Source of the DNA: Uranotaenia lowii
Lineage: Eukaryota > Arthropoda > Insecta > Diptera > Culicidae
Assembly (NCBI RefSeq): GCF_029784155.1
Contig: NC_073693.1
Location: 234,172,234-234,236,233, forward strand
DNA: 64,000 bases
Direction of reading: 5' to 3'
The translations under genes were made by a program, and so were the position numbers. The number at the start of each line of letters is the position of its first letter. Position 1 is the stretch's first letter. Shown here one piece after another: positions 24,097 to 35,091 of the stretch. The notes beneath the pieces are model-generated. The model was given only the letters and a program-made list of their open reading frames with translations. It did no database searches and was not told where the DNA came from.

Positions 24097-24740
24097 GATC
24101 ACCCAGGTGGTAAATCCTTTTAACGGATTGCATTCCAAGGCGAGGCGAGACACCGCGTCTTCCCAGTATGCTACTCTGGAGCTGTGGGTGCAATTTGTCG
24201 ACTCTAGATACTATGTACCCCTACGCCATAAAGTCCACCTAGGGCCTCTGGCCATAATTCCCATCCGGACCTGAAACGAAGGCTATACCCGTATTGGGAG
24301 ACCATAAACGCGCAAAGCGCTCTACAGCAATACTCGTTTATACGTATTACTCCAGCATATATACCCTACCTCTTGTAACGATTCAAGACTAAAGACTTCT
24401 CCTCTGACACTCCGAGATCCAGCCTTTACTCGTAACTCGAGACTCGATTGGTTTCTACTACTATCGTGCGCTCCACCTCAGTTCGAGACCACTGCATGAG
24501 ACCAATGACCTCTCCTCTAACAACTCGAGATCTTGGTTCCGCTTGGTTTGGCTCGAGGCCTTCTCCTCTTTGTCCATTCGTCTGCCGGTCGAAAGCAGCT
24601 TATCCTGGACACGCGCCTGTCACAGCACACGTCCGGGGCTTTACAAAACTACTCGGATGATTCCCGGCGATGACGTCATCCTACACCGACTCGAGTGACT
24701 CATCCGCCGACGACGTTAAGTCACTCTGCCTGCGAGTATT
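24097..24740 (-). repeat. Left copy of a 0.6-0.8-kb inverted repeat (R1-like 3' region?)
   Basis: From CAGGTGGTAAATCC (about 24111) to about 24740 this sequence is an imperfect reverse complement of 27120-27940. Shared landmarks are the AGGTGGTAAATCC end, ACACCGCGTCTTCCCAG, a repeat-rich CTCGAG zone, GCGCCTGTCACAGCACACG, and GATGATTCCCGGCGATGACGTCATCCTAC. Because it lies 3' of minus-strand RT sequence, it may be the 3' non-coding part of an R1-clade LINE, with the right copy being another element's 3' end in the opposite orientation. Confidence 0.6.
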
Positions 24741-24839
24741 CCGTGGCGTGAAGTAGTTCGTCTTAAACGATGTTCCACAATACCAGGCCGAGTATCGATC
24801 TTTGTGCCGAGACACTCACTGTTTCCAGTCCCTCGCTGT

Positions 24840-26900
24840 AGTTGGCTATACTGTAGGTAGTTAGCGATTACGAATGTAACACTCCACCATCCTACAGATA
24901 TATGCCGAAATCCTCATACGAATGAGCAACGACGCAATCGCTGCCCTACTGACGCTGTTGAAAGCGTTCTTCACATCAAGGCTGACTATTGCGCTAAACC
25001 GGTCTCCTCTCCTCTTCTTCAGCCTGGCTTCGTCAGCCTCTTCGATAACTAGTCGTATGGCATCCACCGTGTTGCGGCTTTCCGAAACCAAACTGTTTAT
25101 CAGATAGACCGTTAGGAGGCTGGGTCATTCGGCCCAAAGTCATGAGGCCGAAAGCCATTCGGCCGAATGTCATTCAGCCGATGGACATTAGGCCGAATGG
25201 TCTATCTGGCCAAACAGGTCACTAGGCCGAATGGGTTATTCGGCCGACGGTTATCCAGCCGAATGCTGCTAGGCCGAAAGGACGCAAAGCCGAAAGGATG
25301 TTCGGCCGAATGATCACTAGGCCGAAAGGTTATGAGGCCGAATGGTTATTAGGCTGAATGGTCATTAGGCCGAATGGTCGCAAGGCCGAATGGTCGCAAG
25401 GCCGAATGGTCGCAAGGCCGAATGGTCGTAAGGCCGAATGGTCGTAAAGCGGAATGGTCGCAAGGCCGAATGGTCGTAAAGCCGAATGGTCGCAAGGGCA
25501 AATGGATGCTAGGCCGAAAGGTCGTAAGGCCGAATGGTCGTTGGGCCGAATGGTCATAAGGCTGAATGATCGTCATGAATGGTTGCTAGGTCAATAAGAA
25601 ATCTTTCACACTTGTCTGCATGCTAGGCCGAAAGGTCGTTTGGCCGAATGGCTGTTAGGCCGAATGGTCGTTTGGCCGAATGGCTGTTAGGCCGAATGTT
25701 CATGAGGCCGAATATTCATTAGGTCGAATGGTTAGAAGGCCGAATGGCTTTAGACAGAATGGTCGTAAAGTTGAATGAACGACAGGCCGAATGGTCGCAA
25801 AGCCGAACCCACAAATCCGGTTTTGCATACATTAGGCCTAGCATGTCTTTTAGGCCTAGCATAAATTCGGCCCAACGACCATTCAGCCCCTAACAACCAA
25901 CCGCCTAGTTGCTATTCGGCCTAACGACCTTATAGCATCCATTCGGCCTAACGACCATTCGGCCAAACGACCTTTCGGCCTAGCATCCATTCGCCCTTAC
26001 ACTCGTTTGGCCCGACGACCATTCCGCCTAATGACCATTCAGCCTAACAATCTTTCGGCCTTACGAACATTCAGCCTAACAATCTTTCGGCCTTACGAAC
26101 ATTCAGCCTAACAATCTTTCGGCCTTACGAACATTCGGCCTTACGACCTTTCGACCTTGCGACCATTCGGCCTAGTGACCATTCGGCCTGATGACCATTC
26201 GGCTTAATGAACATTCGGCCTAACATCCATTCGGCCGAATGATATTCGGCCAAATAACCTTCGGCCTCATGTCGCATTCGGCCTATTGTCCTATTCGGCC
26301 GAACATTCGGTGGCTTTTTAACCCATTCGGCCTAGCGACCTTCGGGCTAACATCTTTCGGCCGAATGTCCGGCCCCCGACCGTTCGTACCTTCGGTGTAG
26401 AGCTGTATCCTGTTCTGGACCACCTTGTCTAGCACTTTTCGAGCAGTATCCAGGAGACTTATCGGGCTGATGGGTCACCTGGTGGCTTACTCGGTTTTGG
26501 CAGGAGCACCAACCGCTGCCGCTTCCACACGTCTGGGAAAACCCTCTTATCCACATATTATACGTTAGAGATGCCATCCGGACCCGGAGTTTTGTTCAAC
26601 TGGAGGGACTTTGCAATGTTCCGCAGTTTCTCCAGCGAAATCTGCTCCTTCACGCGTATCCCAGTCATATGGGACCCTCGGCCATGTGGCTTCCTCGTGC
26701 TGTGGGAATAGCTCGTTGACGAATTCGCACAGTTTGTCCGGACACGTTTTCTGCGGCACATCTCCGCTCCACGTCTTGGCCATGACGATCCTGGAAGTGT
26801 CACCCCGGGAGTTATCGTTGGCATCCTCTCAGAGTTGCCTGAAACGTACCTTTTTTCTCGTCTTGATTGCCCTTCAGAGGGCAGACCTCGCACTTGCGTA
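24840..26900 (-). mobile_element. R1-clade LINE fragment split by a foldback element
   Basis: Minus-strand translation upstream of the insertion (26378-26893) gives LEKLRNIAKSLQLNKTPGPDGISNV, the pre-palm block of R1-clade reverse transcriptases. It continues to YTEGTNG at the insertion edge. Downstream (24861-25106) it resumes with LSDKQFGF, SRNTVDAIRLVIEEADEA and SAIVSLDVKNAFNSVSRAAI, the palm motif containing the first catalytic Asp (SLDVKNAF). Removing 25114-26377 plus one 7-bp GACCGTT copy makes the frame continuous as YTEGTNGLSDKQFGF, good evidence for the insertion. The YADD region and C-terminus are missing, so the copy is internally deleted and dead. Confidence 0.75.
25114..26377. 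mobile_element. Foldback-type element built of GGCCGAATGGTC repeats
   Basis: The left half (to about 25830) is made of diverged tandem units of about 16-22 bp with the core GGCCGAATGGTCGTAA. The right half carries the same units in reverse orientation (TTCGGCCTAACGACCATTCG). Together they form a long imperfect inverted repeat around a small AT-richer centre near 25815-25865. A 7-bp GACCGTT duplication (25107-25113, 26378-26384) borders it. This architecture, tandemly repeated inverted ends with little unique centre, is that of foldback elements. Long open frames of the type PFGLATIRPCDHSALR on both strands come only from the repeat. Confidence 0.8.
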
Positions 26901-27119
26901 GGGCACTCTTCGCTCCGCTCTCACTGCGGAGCACGGTTTTAAGCTACAAAGATAAGGCAACATCTTCTGCGTAGTGGATGCCGTGGGTGCGCCGCTTTCG
27001 TGCGTAGGATGCTCCAACTTCGGGGAGTATCCAAGTTGGACGATTTCCAACGACAGAAGCTGCGGGGATAAGACTTTACCTTCTTCGCAGTGGAAATCGT
27101 TGAGGAAGGGTTATTCCAC

Positions 27120-27940
27120 GATCGGGGAATACGACGGCGGGGAATCGACGCCGGGTGAGCCATTCGAGTCGGAGTAGGATGACGTCTTCGTCGGGAATCA
27201 TCCGAGTCGTTGCATTAAGTCCCGCGCGTGTGCCGTGACAGGCGCGAGTCTAGGATAAGCTGCTCTCGATCTGACACACGACGGGCAAAGTGGCGAATCT
27301 CGAATCCTGGAGATAAGGCTTCGAGTCGTTATAAGAGAGGTCAGGCGTTGAACCTCCAGGCGGAAAGTTTTGTGTGGTCAACCCCGAGTCTTTATGATGA
27401 GGGGTCGGGTCTCGAGTCGTAAGAGGAGGTACCAGGCTCTGTATCAACAAGAGGAGGGGTACAAGTGGTCACCTCGAGTCGTTACGAGGAGAGGTCAGAT
27501 CTCAAGTCGTTAGAGGAGGGATCGGGCTTTGAATCGTGCAGAGGAGAGGTAGACCTCAAGTCGATGCGAGGAGGGGTCGGATCTCGAGTCGTTAGAGAAG
27601 AGATCAGGCCTCAAGTCGCGAAGAGAAAAGGTCTATGTGGGAACCTCGAGTCATTGCGAGAAGATGTCGGTTCCCAAGTCGTTAGAAGAGAGTTCAAGCA
27701 TCGAGTCGTAAGGATGAGAGGTTTTGCTGAAAGTGGTTTCGTTAATGAGTATTGCCTTGATCGCACTAGCGCGAATAGACCTGGAGTTTAGGGAGTAGGG
27801 GGTATACACGGAGTATTTCATGAGTCTTCCCATTGTGCCCATGGACTCAGAGTAGCAAACTGGGGAGACGCGGTGGCTCGCCGTGCTTTGGAATACAATC
27901 CGTAAACCGGGATTTACCACCTGTGGTTCCAACTAAAAAG
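27120..27940 (+). repeat. Right copy of the inverted repeat, with CTCGAGTCGTTAGAGGAG VNTR
   Basis: Imperfect reverse complement of 24097-24740, ending in CCGGGATTTACCACCTG near 27920. Between about 27300 and 27730 it contains roughly ten degenerate units of about 40-50 bp built on CTCGAGTCGTTAGAGGAG and a following GGTCGG(A/G)TCT phrase. The left arm has fewer, more scattered units of the same kind, so the array expanded or contracted after duplication. No coding sequence is recognised. Confidence 0.65.
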
Positions 27941-28589
27941 TTACAGTGGTTGTATATATGAAACGACCGAGAAGTTCACGTAGAATTACTACAGCCTATC
28001 CCGAGTCAATGTGTTTTTCGTTTCAAATAAGCATTCTAGAATAAAGTATGTCGATTTTTTTAAAGGAACTTAACTTCGAAAAAAATCATTCTTCCATAAA
28101 TTGTCGTTTTAATAACTATTAATGGTCTAAATCGACCCATAAAGATAGTATGCAGCTTTTTCAACTGCATAACAAAAGGCGAATTAAATATAAGTATAAG
28201 CAGAAACAAGGCCGATGTCGTCGAAATTATGCGCCCGGCAGTTATGCAAATAATGTGATAAACACATGAGCTTTGTATCAAACGCTTGCGAGAAAAGCCT
28301 ACAATGACTGCTTTGATCTAAACGCTTGACTCAGGGCAAAAGCTCTCAAACTGTTTTTAGTCTCATGCGTCTCGTTGGATTGGAATCAGTATCATGTTTT
28401 CATTTCCCTTAAGATCACATAGCAATCACTAGCTTAAACTGTTGCTTAAACACGAGATTCCCGAGGAAGCGTTAGATAGACCATGTTTTCATATCTACAA
28501 ATAACAAAAAAAGGCCCTTTTCAGGGCCAAAATCTTAAAGAGAGTTGCGCTTGACTTTTCTTTTACAATAGGTGGATGACGAGTGCGTT
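27941..28589. other. Intergenic, nothing recognised
   Basis: AT-rich, no coding or repeat signal that I can name. Confidence 0.35.
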
Positions 28590-28799
28590 GTGTTGGTGGT
28601 GTGTGATGGGTGGGTGGTGTGTGATGGGTGGGTGGTGTGTGATGGGTGGGTGGTGTGTGATGGGTGGGTGGTGTGTGATGGGTGGGTGGTGTGTGATGGG
28701 TGGGTGGTGTGTGATGGGTGGGAGGTGTTTGATGGGTGGGTGGTGTGTGATAGGTGGGTGGTGTGTGATGGGTGGGTGATGTGTGATAGGTGGGTGATG
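28590..28799. repeat. 18-bp minisatellite, left part
   Basis: About twelve nearly identical copies of GGTGTGTGATGGGTGGGT. Because 18 is a multiple of three, one frame reads as an open VCDGWV repeat on the plus strand and a THHPPI/HTPPTH repeat on the minus strand; these are not genes. The array resumes at 31414 after an insertion. Confidence 0.95.
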
Positions 28800-29585
28800 C
28801 AGGGCTAGAAGCGACCATGCGGTAAAAAAGTAGGGCAAAATAGTTACTTTGAAGTAAAATTAGGGTAAAATTAGTGACCAAATCAAGACGAAAACTAATT
28901 AAAAAATGACATTAAAAACTAAAACAAAACGCCTTAAAGAAAATTATGTTAATTGAAAACGTTTTTTGGAAGGCTGTTGGTCTCACTTGTAGCAAAGCAA
29001 TATGTTGGACAAAAGAGGAACATTTTAAATGAGCTTAGATAATTTAAGAATAGCGACCGCAAAATCCTAAAGTTCAACAAAAAGAGGTTTGAAAAAAGAT
29101 AAAGGACAAAATGTTGACAGAAGATTGACAATGACTTAAAGAAGTTTAGCGAAAAAATTGACTTAACATGATAATAACACAAAAAGGCTAAATAATTTTA
29201 CGAGACTAATCTTCAAGGTAGAATATAGTTTTTCAAATTTAAAACTAACTCAAAAAGAATTTACTTACAAAAATGGAACATTTCCTAAGAGATTCACTGC
29301 AGACTTTATTGCATGATTTACATATCAATCATTAGAAAGATTTTCTAGAAAAAAAAAGATGTTCAAAAAGGAAGAAATTTTAAAAAAATATTCATAAATG
29401 ATTGAATCACGACAATTTCTTTAAAAAATTAACAGATCCAAGAAACACCTCAGAAATATTGTATCCATCCAAGAAACAGCTATTGGAATATTGTAGAAAA
29501 TATATCAGTAAACCTCTAAAAAGGTACAAAAATTACTGAAAGTTATCGAAAACTTCAAAAAGGGTTTGAAATCTTTGTATATCTA

Positions 29586-30651
29586 CACGCAGAGAAAACT
29601 TGGATTTTGAAACAAAACAAAACTGACTTTGATTCAAAACACTCAGTTTTTTTAATCAAACTCCTGTTTTCTTTGAATCAATGAATTCTCGTTCTGATTC
29701 AAATGAATAATTTTTGAAAGAAAGAATTAATTTTTTGAATCGAATAATTTTGGAATTTGATTTTAAACAAATTCTTTGATTCAAAAGACATTTTTTCAAT
29801 TGCATATGTCTTTTAAAACAAAGTAAATTTTCTTTCAACCAAAGAAAAATGTTTTCAACAGAAAGGAATAATTTCTTTAAGTTAAAACTTCAAACTTAGA
29901 AGATAATTTGGATTGAGCAAGTACCGAATTTCGAATTAAGTTTCGCCCGTCGTGTTAAAAATCAAAACTAGTGAATCAGAGATAGCTATTTAGGAGGATT
30001 CAGGATGAGGAATGCATACCATGGTAAGTGCGTGTTAATCCATTAGTCAAAAAGTGAATATTTAAGATTTTATATAAACTTTTACATTGTTACAGGACCA
30101 CGGCTGATTCCGCCCAAAATCCAGCGGTCTGATTATCTTCGGGCCGATCTTCAGCGGCAATCACCAGTTGGATGACCGGAGTTGCTTCCGGAAGTTTATT
30201 GAGCGGTCCAAGAAGAATGCCCTCAGGCCAATATTTAGGACCGGTTAATTCCATTATAGTGAACCAGTGTTTGTGTTAAGTTTGTAATAAAAATGAATTT
30301 AAGATGTAAATTGTTTCTTTTTATTGTTCAAAATTCCTAATTGGAACTTCTGAACAACAGAAAATATTTTTTCCAATTGGAATAAAAGGAAAATATTTCA
30401 ATGAACCAATGCTTTTAAATCTAAATCTAAATTTCATTGTAGCAAACGAAAACAACTTTGCATCAAATGAAACTGTTTTTTGTTTCAAAGCATTAATATT
30501 TTGACTCAAAGATTTTTCAAAAGAAAAATTCTTTGAAACAAAGGAAAATGTCCTTGAACCAATGGAATTTTTATTTATCCCAAAATCAAAGGAAAAAATC
30601 CTTTGTTTTTGCGGCACTTTCCTTTGAAATAAAAAATCTTTTTTCTGCGTG
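29586..30651. mobile_element. Element B: TA-flanked element with subterminal repeats
   Basis: The left end CACGCAGAGAAAACTT and the complement of the right end CACGCAGAAAAAAGAT are inverted repeats flanked by TA (29584-29585, 30652-30653). On both sides follow many variants of the near-palindrome TTTGATTCAAA/TTTGAAACAAAG. The central 300 bp is less AT-rich and carries a splice-site-bounded mini-gene. Termini and layout resemble element A although the repeats differ. No transposase is recognisable. It is nested in the hAT-like element. Confidence 0.7.
29941..30291 (+). other. Putative spliced mini-gene in element B
   Basis: An ATG at 30005 opens MRNAYH, then CATG|GTAAGTG starts a 72-nt intron (30024-30095) ending TTGTTACAG. 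Exon 2 (30096 on) is GC-richer than anything around it and continues the frame as GPRLIPPKIQRSDYLRADLQ to a stop. A second frame in exon 2 is open for 46 codons and ends IERSKKNALRPIFRTG. AATAAA lies at 30286-30291. A frameshift could have separated one original frame into two. No protein family is recognised; the tail vaguely resembles LIEKKNKIKGL in element A. Confidence 0.45.
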
Positions 30652-31413
30652 TACCAATCTGTCAAATGATTCGAAAATGTCTAGAAATAAGGGAACTTAG
30701 AAATGAAATATCTGATATTTTCGATTCAATAGAGTCACTTTCACAAGTTTATCTTCCATTTAATACAACCAAGAGCATTGAATGCATGGAATGTTCCCTG
30801 CCATGTGATTTAGTGCACTGTACAGATTTTGATTGATTTTTTTTTAAATTAAGTTGAGTATTATTTTTAACAAATTCAAGCTTTAAAAGTCGTAACACTT
30901 CAAATCTTGGTTAAACATGTTGTAATGGTGTCACTAGAGGAAATATTTTTTCTTTACACGAATGCCAAAACGTTGGTAAAGTGTCACAAATAAACAAAAA
31001 ACCTAATATTTTTAGGCGAAAAACTATTTTTGTTTAAATTCCAATTGTGATCCATATAATGTTAATGTTTAAGTGTAAGCGATATATCAAAGCAAAACAA
31101 AATAATAATCTTCCTTACAGAATCCGAGCCATTCTCTCAATTTAGGTCGTGTGAATTACAACATGACTCGAAAGGAAAGAAAAGGAACCCGTCAAATAAT
31201 AAACGAATAACCTAATAATAAAATAATGAATACATACCACTAACGTTTTTAACGTTTTTAAAGAATAGAAAAAGTTAAAAAAATAAGCTCAGTTGTAAGG
31301 AAATCATATACAAAATAGTGACTTTAGGGACCAAATTTCAAAAAAAGTAACTTCTGAGTGACCAGCCTGAAAAAAGTTACAAAGTTACTAAAAAGTGACC
31401 AACTTCTAGCCCT

Positions 31414-31600
31414 GAGTGATGTGTGATAGGTGGGTGATGTGTGATGAGCTGTGGTGTGCGATGGGTGGTTGTGCGATGGGTGGGTGGTGTGTGATGGATG
31501 GGTGGTGGTGGTATTTGATGGGCGGGTGGTGTGTTACGTGCGGGTGGTGGGCGATGGTGGATGTTAAGCGAAGGGTGGGGATGGTGGGTGAAGGTGGTAA
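31414..31600. repeat. 18-bp minisatellite, right part (diverged)
   Basis: GTGTGATGGGTGGGTG-type units continue from the other side of the hAT-like insertion but are more variable than on the left. They grade into GGTGGGCGATGG variants before the (TG)n tract. Confidence 0.85.
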
Positions 31601-31611
31601 GGGGGTTGCGG

Positions 31612-31743
<132 letters not shown>

Positions 31744-32100
31744 TGGGTTACTGAGGTGGGTTAGTGAGGTTCTGAGCTGTCACAACACAACTTGCTTCCG
31801 CCGCTGTCGGTCAGCTCTGCTACTGCCCGTGTCACTAATTTCAATTTCTCTGATACAATGAACCAAACCGTCAGTTGACCCCTTGTTTTATACCTTTCGT
31901 AGGTTGGAAATAACAAAACTCATGAAGGGGCGGGGCGTCTAATTTTTTTTTTCCATTTTCGAATAGCCAATCAACGTTGAGCTGGCTTGGTATGTCTTTT
32001 AAGAGAGATGTCTTTGAAAGAGGCGTTTTTCGTGACGCGAGATCGGTTCGCGAATTTCAATTTGCCCCCCTATAGTGTTGCCGTAAGACGTAATTCTACG

Positions 32101-32708
32101 TCAAAAAATGTCGCATAGCTCGTAGGCAGTTAGTACGCAGGTCCATGATTTCCGTCGTCCACCATTAGACAGGTTGCCGAGTGTCTTTACGCTTGGCCCG
32201 TGGTCGAATTGTGTTGTCTTCAAGAGGCGTGCTCCTGTTGTCGTACCTCTTATACCTGCCCGCGTACTTGTGTTCATATGAAAATTAATCACAAAGTGAT
32301 CGCTATAGGTGAACTCCTCGCTTGCCCTCCAGTCGCTCGTCCAGGCCGGACTACAGAAGGTGACGTCAATGATGGACTCGCTCTTACTCCTGTGGTAGGC
32401 TTTGTATCGCCTACAATCCTCAGATCTACCATCAGCCTTGCTATGGCTTTCAGTAGAAATTGTCCCCTGGAGTTTGTAAGGCTACTACCCCACTCTATGG
32501 CCCAGGCGTTAAAGTCCCCACCTATGACAACGGGGCTCCTACCCGTGAGACCTTCAACGATTTTGTCCATCATGACGCCGAACCTCTCCAGAGACCACCT
32601 CGGGGGAGCGTAGCAGCTACAGACGAAAATCCCGTTGACTTTGGCTATCACGAACCTTCCTCTCCAGCAGACACCACCTCTTGTATGGGTTTTCTTCCTG
32701 TAACCCAT
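32101..32708 (-). pseudogene. R1-clade ORF2 endonuclease domain
   Basis: Minus-strand frame contains FVIAKVNGIFVCSCYAPPRW and VVIGGDFNAWAIEWGSSLTNSRG, the GGDFNAxxxxWGS signature of the apurinic-like (EEP) endonuclease of R1-clade LINEs. The Asp and Asn of GDFNA are active-site residues. After a frameshift near 32290 it continues to NFHMNTSTRAGIRG. This domain nicks target DNA to prime reverse transcription. The domain is incomplete at its N-terminus and the following RT is absent. Confidence 0.8.
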
Positions 32709-32769
32709 ATCGCGGCCAGTTTGGCTTTATCGATTACCCAATTATTGCAATCCGAGGTCCTGCTTATCC

Positions 32770-33620
32770 TCAAATGCCATCTGCCGCAACGGCTGGTGTG
32801 CTAAGTGGCAGTGGTTGAGATTGAGCTGAACATTTTGCATCTTTGGTGCTGCTAGCCGCCTGATAGCCGGATTCACCGCACTGCCAACACAGACCACTCC
32901 TATCGGTGTCCTTGCAGGCAATTAATTTGTGCCCGTACTCGACACAACGGAAACATCTTTCCGGTTGCTGGAGGGTGGCTATCTGGCAGACAGACCACCC
33001 CACCTTTGGCTGCCAACACTAAAATGTGGGCACTAAAGTACTGCGTTTGCTGCCGCAAGTTGAAGTTTCGTGAAAGCCACCTGTGTTCCGGATTTGGAAG
33101 GACCTTCCAGAGTACTGACCGAAATCGGGTTCATTTTGATCTAAAACAGATTCTTCAGTGCATCCTTGGCTTCTACATCCGTGGCTATCTCGGCATCAAT
33201 CGAAAACGCTCACTAAAGAAGAGAGTAAGTTTCTATCGAAATACAGGTTATTGAACTATTCTTATACCGTGGTTGAATTAAAGAGAATCTTTCGGTTGCT
33301 GTGATTTAGTAAAATTATTCAACCAAGTAGGTTCACAACACATAATAAAGTCGTCAAGATTTTAAATCCTGACAGTAACCGTGGTGCTCAGGGCACGGAT
33401 TTCCGCCGTTTCACTAGCTACCTTCTGTGTGAGCGCGTTATACTCCGCGCTTTTGACGGTTGAGCCACGTCAGAGCTCAAGGATCATCTCGCCGGAGCGT
33501 GTCCGACAAGTTCTCCCCCTGTTTTCTCCTAGGCCCACCAGCCTATCGCTCGCCCTCATGTGGCGAAGGACATCGGCGTAGGTACCTTCCCTTTACCTCG
33601 TGATCACCCGGATCCTGCCG
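32770..33620 (-). pseudogene. R1-clade ORF1 (gag-like) with CCHC zinc knuckles
   Basis: The upstream part reads YADVLRHMRASDRLVGL and GEMILEL (33400-33590), a block common to R1-clade ORF1 proteins. After an insertion it continues with IDAEIATDVEAKDALKNLF (33130-33200), then VGWSVCQIATLQQPERCFRC. The nucleic-acid-binding knuckles are CFRCVEYGHKLIAC (intact CX2CX4HX4C) and CWQCGESGYQAASS, where the expected His and last Cys are replaced, so the second is damaged. ORF1 proteins bind the element RNA. Stops and the insertion make it a pseudogene. Confidence 0.75.
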
Positions 33621-34485
33621 GGCCTTAGGATCCCAGGCTTGCTTTTTCGGGGCTCCAAGTCTCGTCTAACCTGGAGAACCGTTTCCAGCCGTTTCCAGCA
33701 AACTCCGCTTCGCCGTCGGTCTGTACACATACACTAACCTTCTTCGGCCGAATCGTTTCCGTACGCAAAGGGTAACCACTTCCTCTTCCCCGCGTGTCTT
33801 CCTCCTACACACCGGTGCAGTGAGTAGGCTCACCACCGCTCGATTCACCTTGACGAGAATCGCCATCACGTTGGCGAGTTTCTAACGGACCTACTTGTGG
33901 ATGTTAGACTTCTTTCTTACACAATCCACAAGGTGTTGCATGTGCCACCGCTAGCTCAGCATGAGCCACAGGTTCCTGAAGCTCCGGGGAGCTTAGAAGC
34001 TCCTCGACTGCCTGATAGACTTGGATGAAGGAGTCTTCGCTCTCTCAACCATCTACAGACGTCCTCACCGACTCGGCGGGTTGCCTAGTCCGCTCCTACC
34101 AAACGGATTGGGACAATCGTCTTTCTCCGCCTCCATCTCACCCTTCCACGTTGTTTTTGTTTGTTTTTTCAGATTCATGTTTGATCCCACGAGTAGCGAA
34201 GTACGAATACGGTACACTGCGCCAGTGACCTGCCTAGCTCACCAAGGACTGGGATACTGTGGGGTGTGTCGTGATGCCCCACGGGCTACCGTTAGAGACT
34301 GACGTAATTTAACGACACGCCAGCCTTCCAGGCTCATCGGCACGGTTCAGCATCACACCTTAGCCAAAAGGAGTCGGTTTCCGAGAGATATTCCATGGTC
34401 ATAATCCAAGTTCTTTTGCAAGGGTTTTCATAAGGGGGGAGGTTGTAGATATCTCGGCCGTACATCCGCAGTAATGCAGACACGT

Positions 34486-35060
34486 TTCCACTGTGCACCA
34501 CCGGGAGGGGGAACTACTTCGCAGAGCCGAAGTGGGCCGGGATAAAGACGGAGGCATCCTGACGGACAACCGTGAAGTGATCAAAAGATCGAAGCAGTTT
34601 TTCGATGAACACCTGAACGGTGCACATGCAGGAAACCGCTGGGGACATCAGACAAGTTGGCCGATACACAGGCGAATGATCTATGGACTCCACAAAACAA
34701 ACAACAGCAGTCGAGAAGACTTAGCACTAGCGCGAAGTATAACCAGTACACGACGCTTATTAGACCGGTTGTCCTTTACGAGCACGAGACGTGGATATCG
34801 CTCAAGGAAGACCTGCACACACTCGGAGTATTCGGACGACGAATGATATGATTCATCTTTTATGGCGTACAGAAGGCGAAGGATGAACCACAAGCTTGCG
34901 CGACTTAACGGCGAACCCAGTATCCAGAAGGATACAAAAGCTGGACGGTTACGGTTCGCAGGAGATGTTGCGATATTGCCGGACGACTGTCTTGCAAAAC
35001 GGTTGTTCGCTGCGAATTCGGTAGGCACCAGACGAACAGAAGCGCAACGAGCGAGGTGAC
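34486..35060 (+). mobile_element. RTE-like LINE, copy 2, internally deleted
   Basis: Plus-strand frames begin GGILTDNREVIKRSKQFFDEHLNGAHAGN (34550-34635), matching copy 1 at about 13010-13090. They jump directly to IYGLHKTNNSSR or the equivalent frame GLHKQQQSRRLSTSAK (34680-34730), which matches AYYGLHKQLRSRRLSPRTK of copy 1. RRRRMNHKLARLNGEPSIQKDTKAGRLRF follows at 34870-34950. The palm domain with GLRQGDG and YADD is missing, so a deletion of about 0.6-0.7 kb compared with copy 1 lies near 34640-34680. An A/T-rich tract follows at 35069-35090. Confidence 0.8.
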
Positions 35061-35091
35061 AAGACCAAGTTTTTTTTTCTTTTTTTTTAAC

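Larger units (their letters stand above)
28800..31413. mobile_element. hAT-like non-autonomous element inserted in the minisatellite
   Basis: The left end CAGGGCTAGAAG and right end CTTCTAGCCCT are inverted repeats with the CAGGG start typical of hAT elements. The flanking octamers GGGTGATG (28792-28799) and GAGTGATG (31414-31421) match at 7 of 8, fitting an 8-bp hAT duplication, although the surrounding tandem repeat weakens that test. The 2.6-kb interior is AT-rich, has no transposase motif, and includes the nested element B. Confidence 0.65.
32090..34330 (-). mobile_element. R1-clade LINE, 5' portion (ORF1 plus endonuclease)
   Basis: Read from 34330 down, minus-strand sequence encodes ORF1 (gag-like) pieces and then the ORF2 endonuclease; it stops near 32090 where another repeat begins. 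Having the 5' part without the RT and 3' end is the reverse of usual LINE truncation and points to later deletion or rearrangement. The upstream piece 33670-34330 is probably ORF1 N-terminal and 5' sequence. About 140 bp at 33225-33365 interrupts ORF1. Confidence 0.75.

Noticed and set aside
25330..25577. Repeat proteins of the type HSALRPFGL on both strands
   Set aside because: By-products of the GGCCGAATGGTC units in the foldback element.
25130..26370. CRISPR-like array
   Set aside because: Units are contiguous and degenerate without unique spacers, reverse orientation at the centre, and the genome is eukaryotic.
28495..28881. Proline/histidine-rich or VCDGWV repeat protein
   Set aside because: Encoded by an 18-bp minisatellite that happens to be a multiple of three; interrupted by an inserted element.
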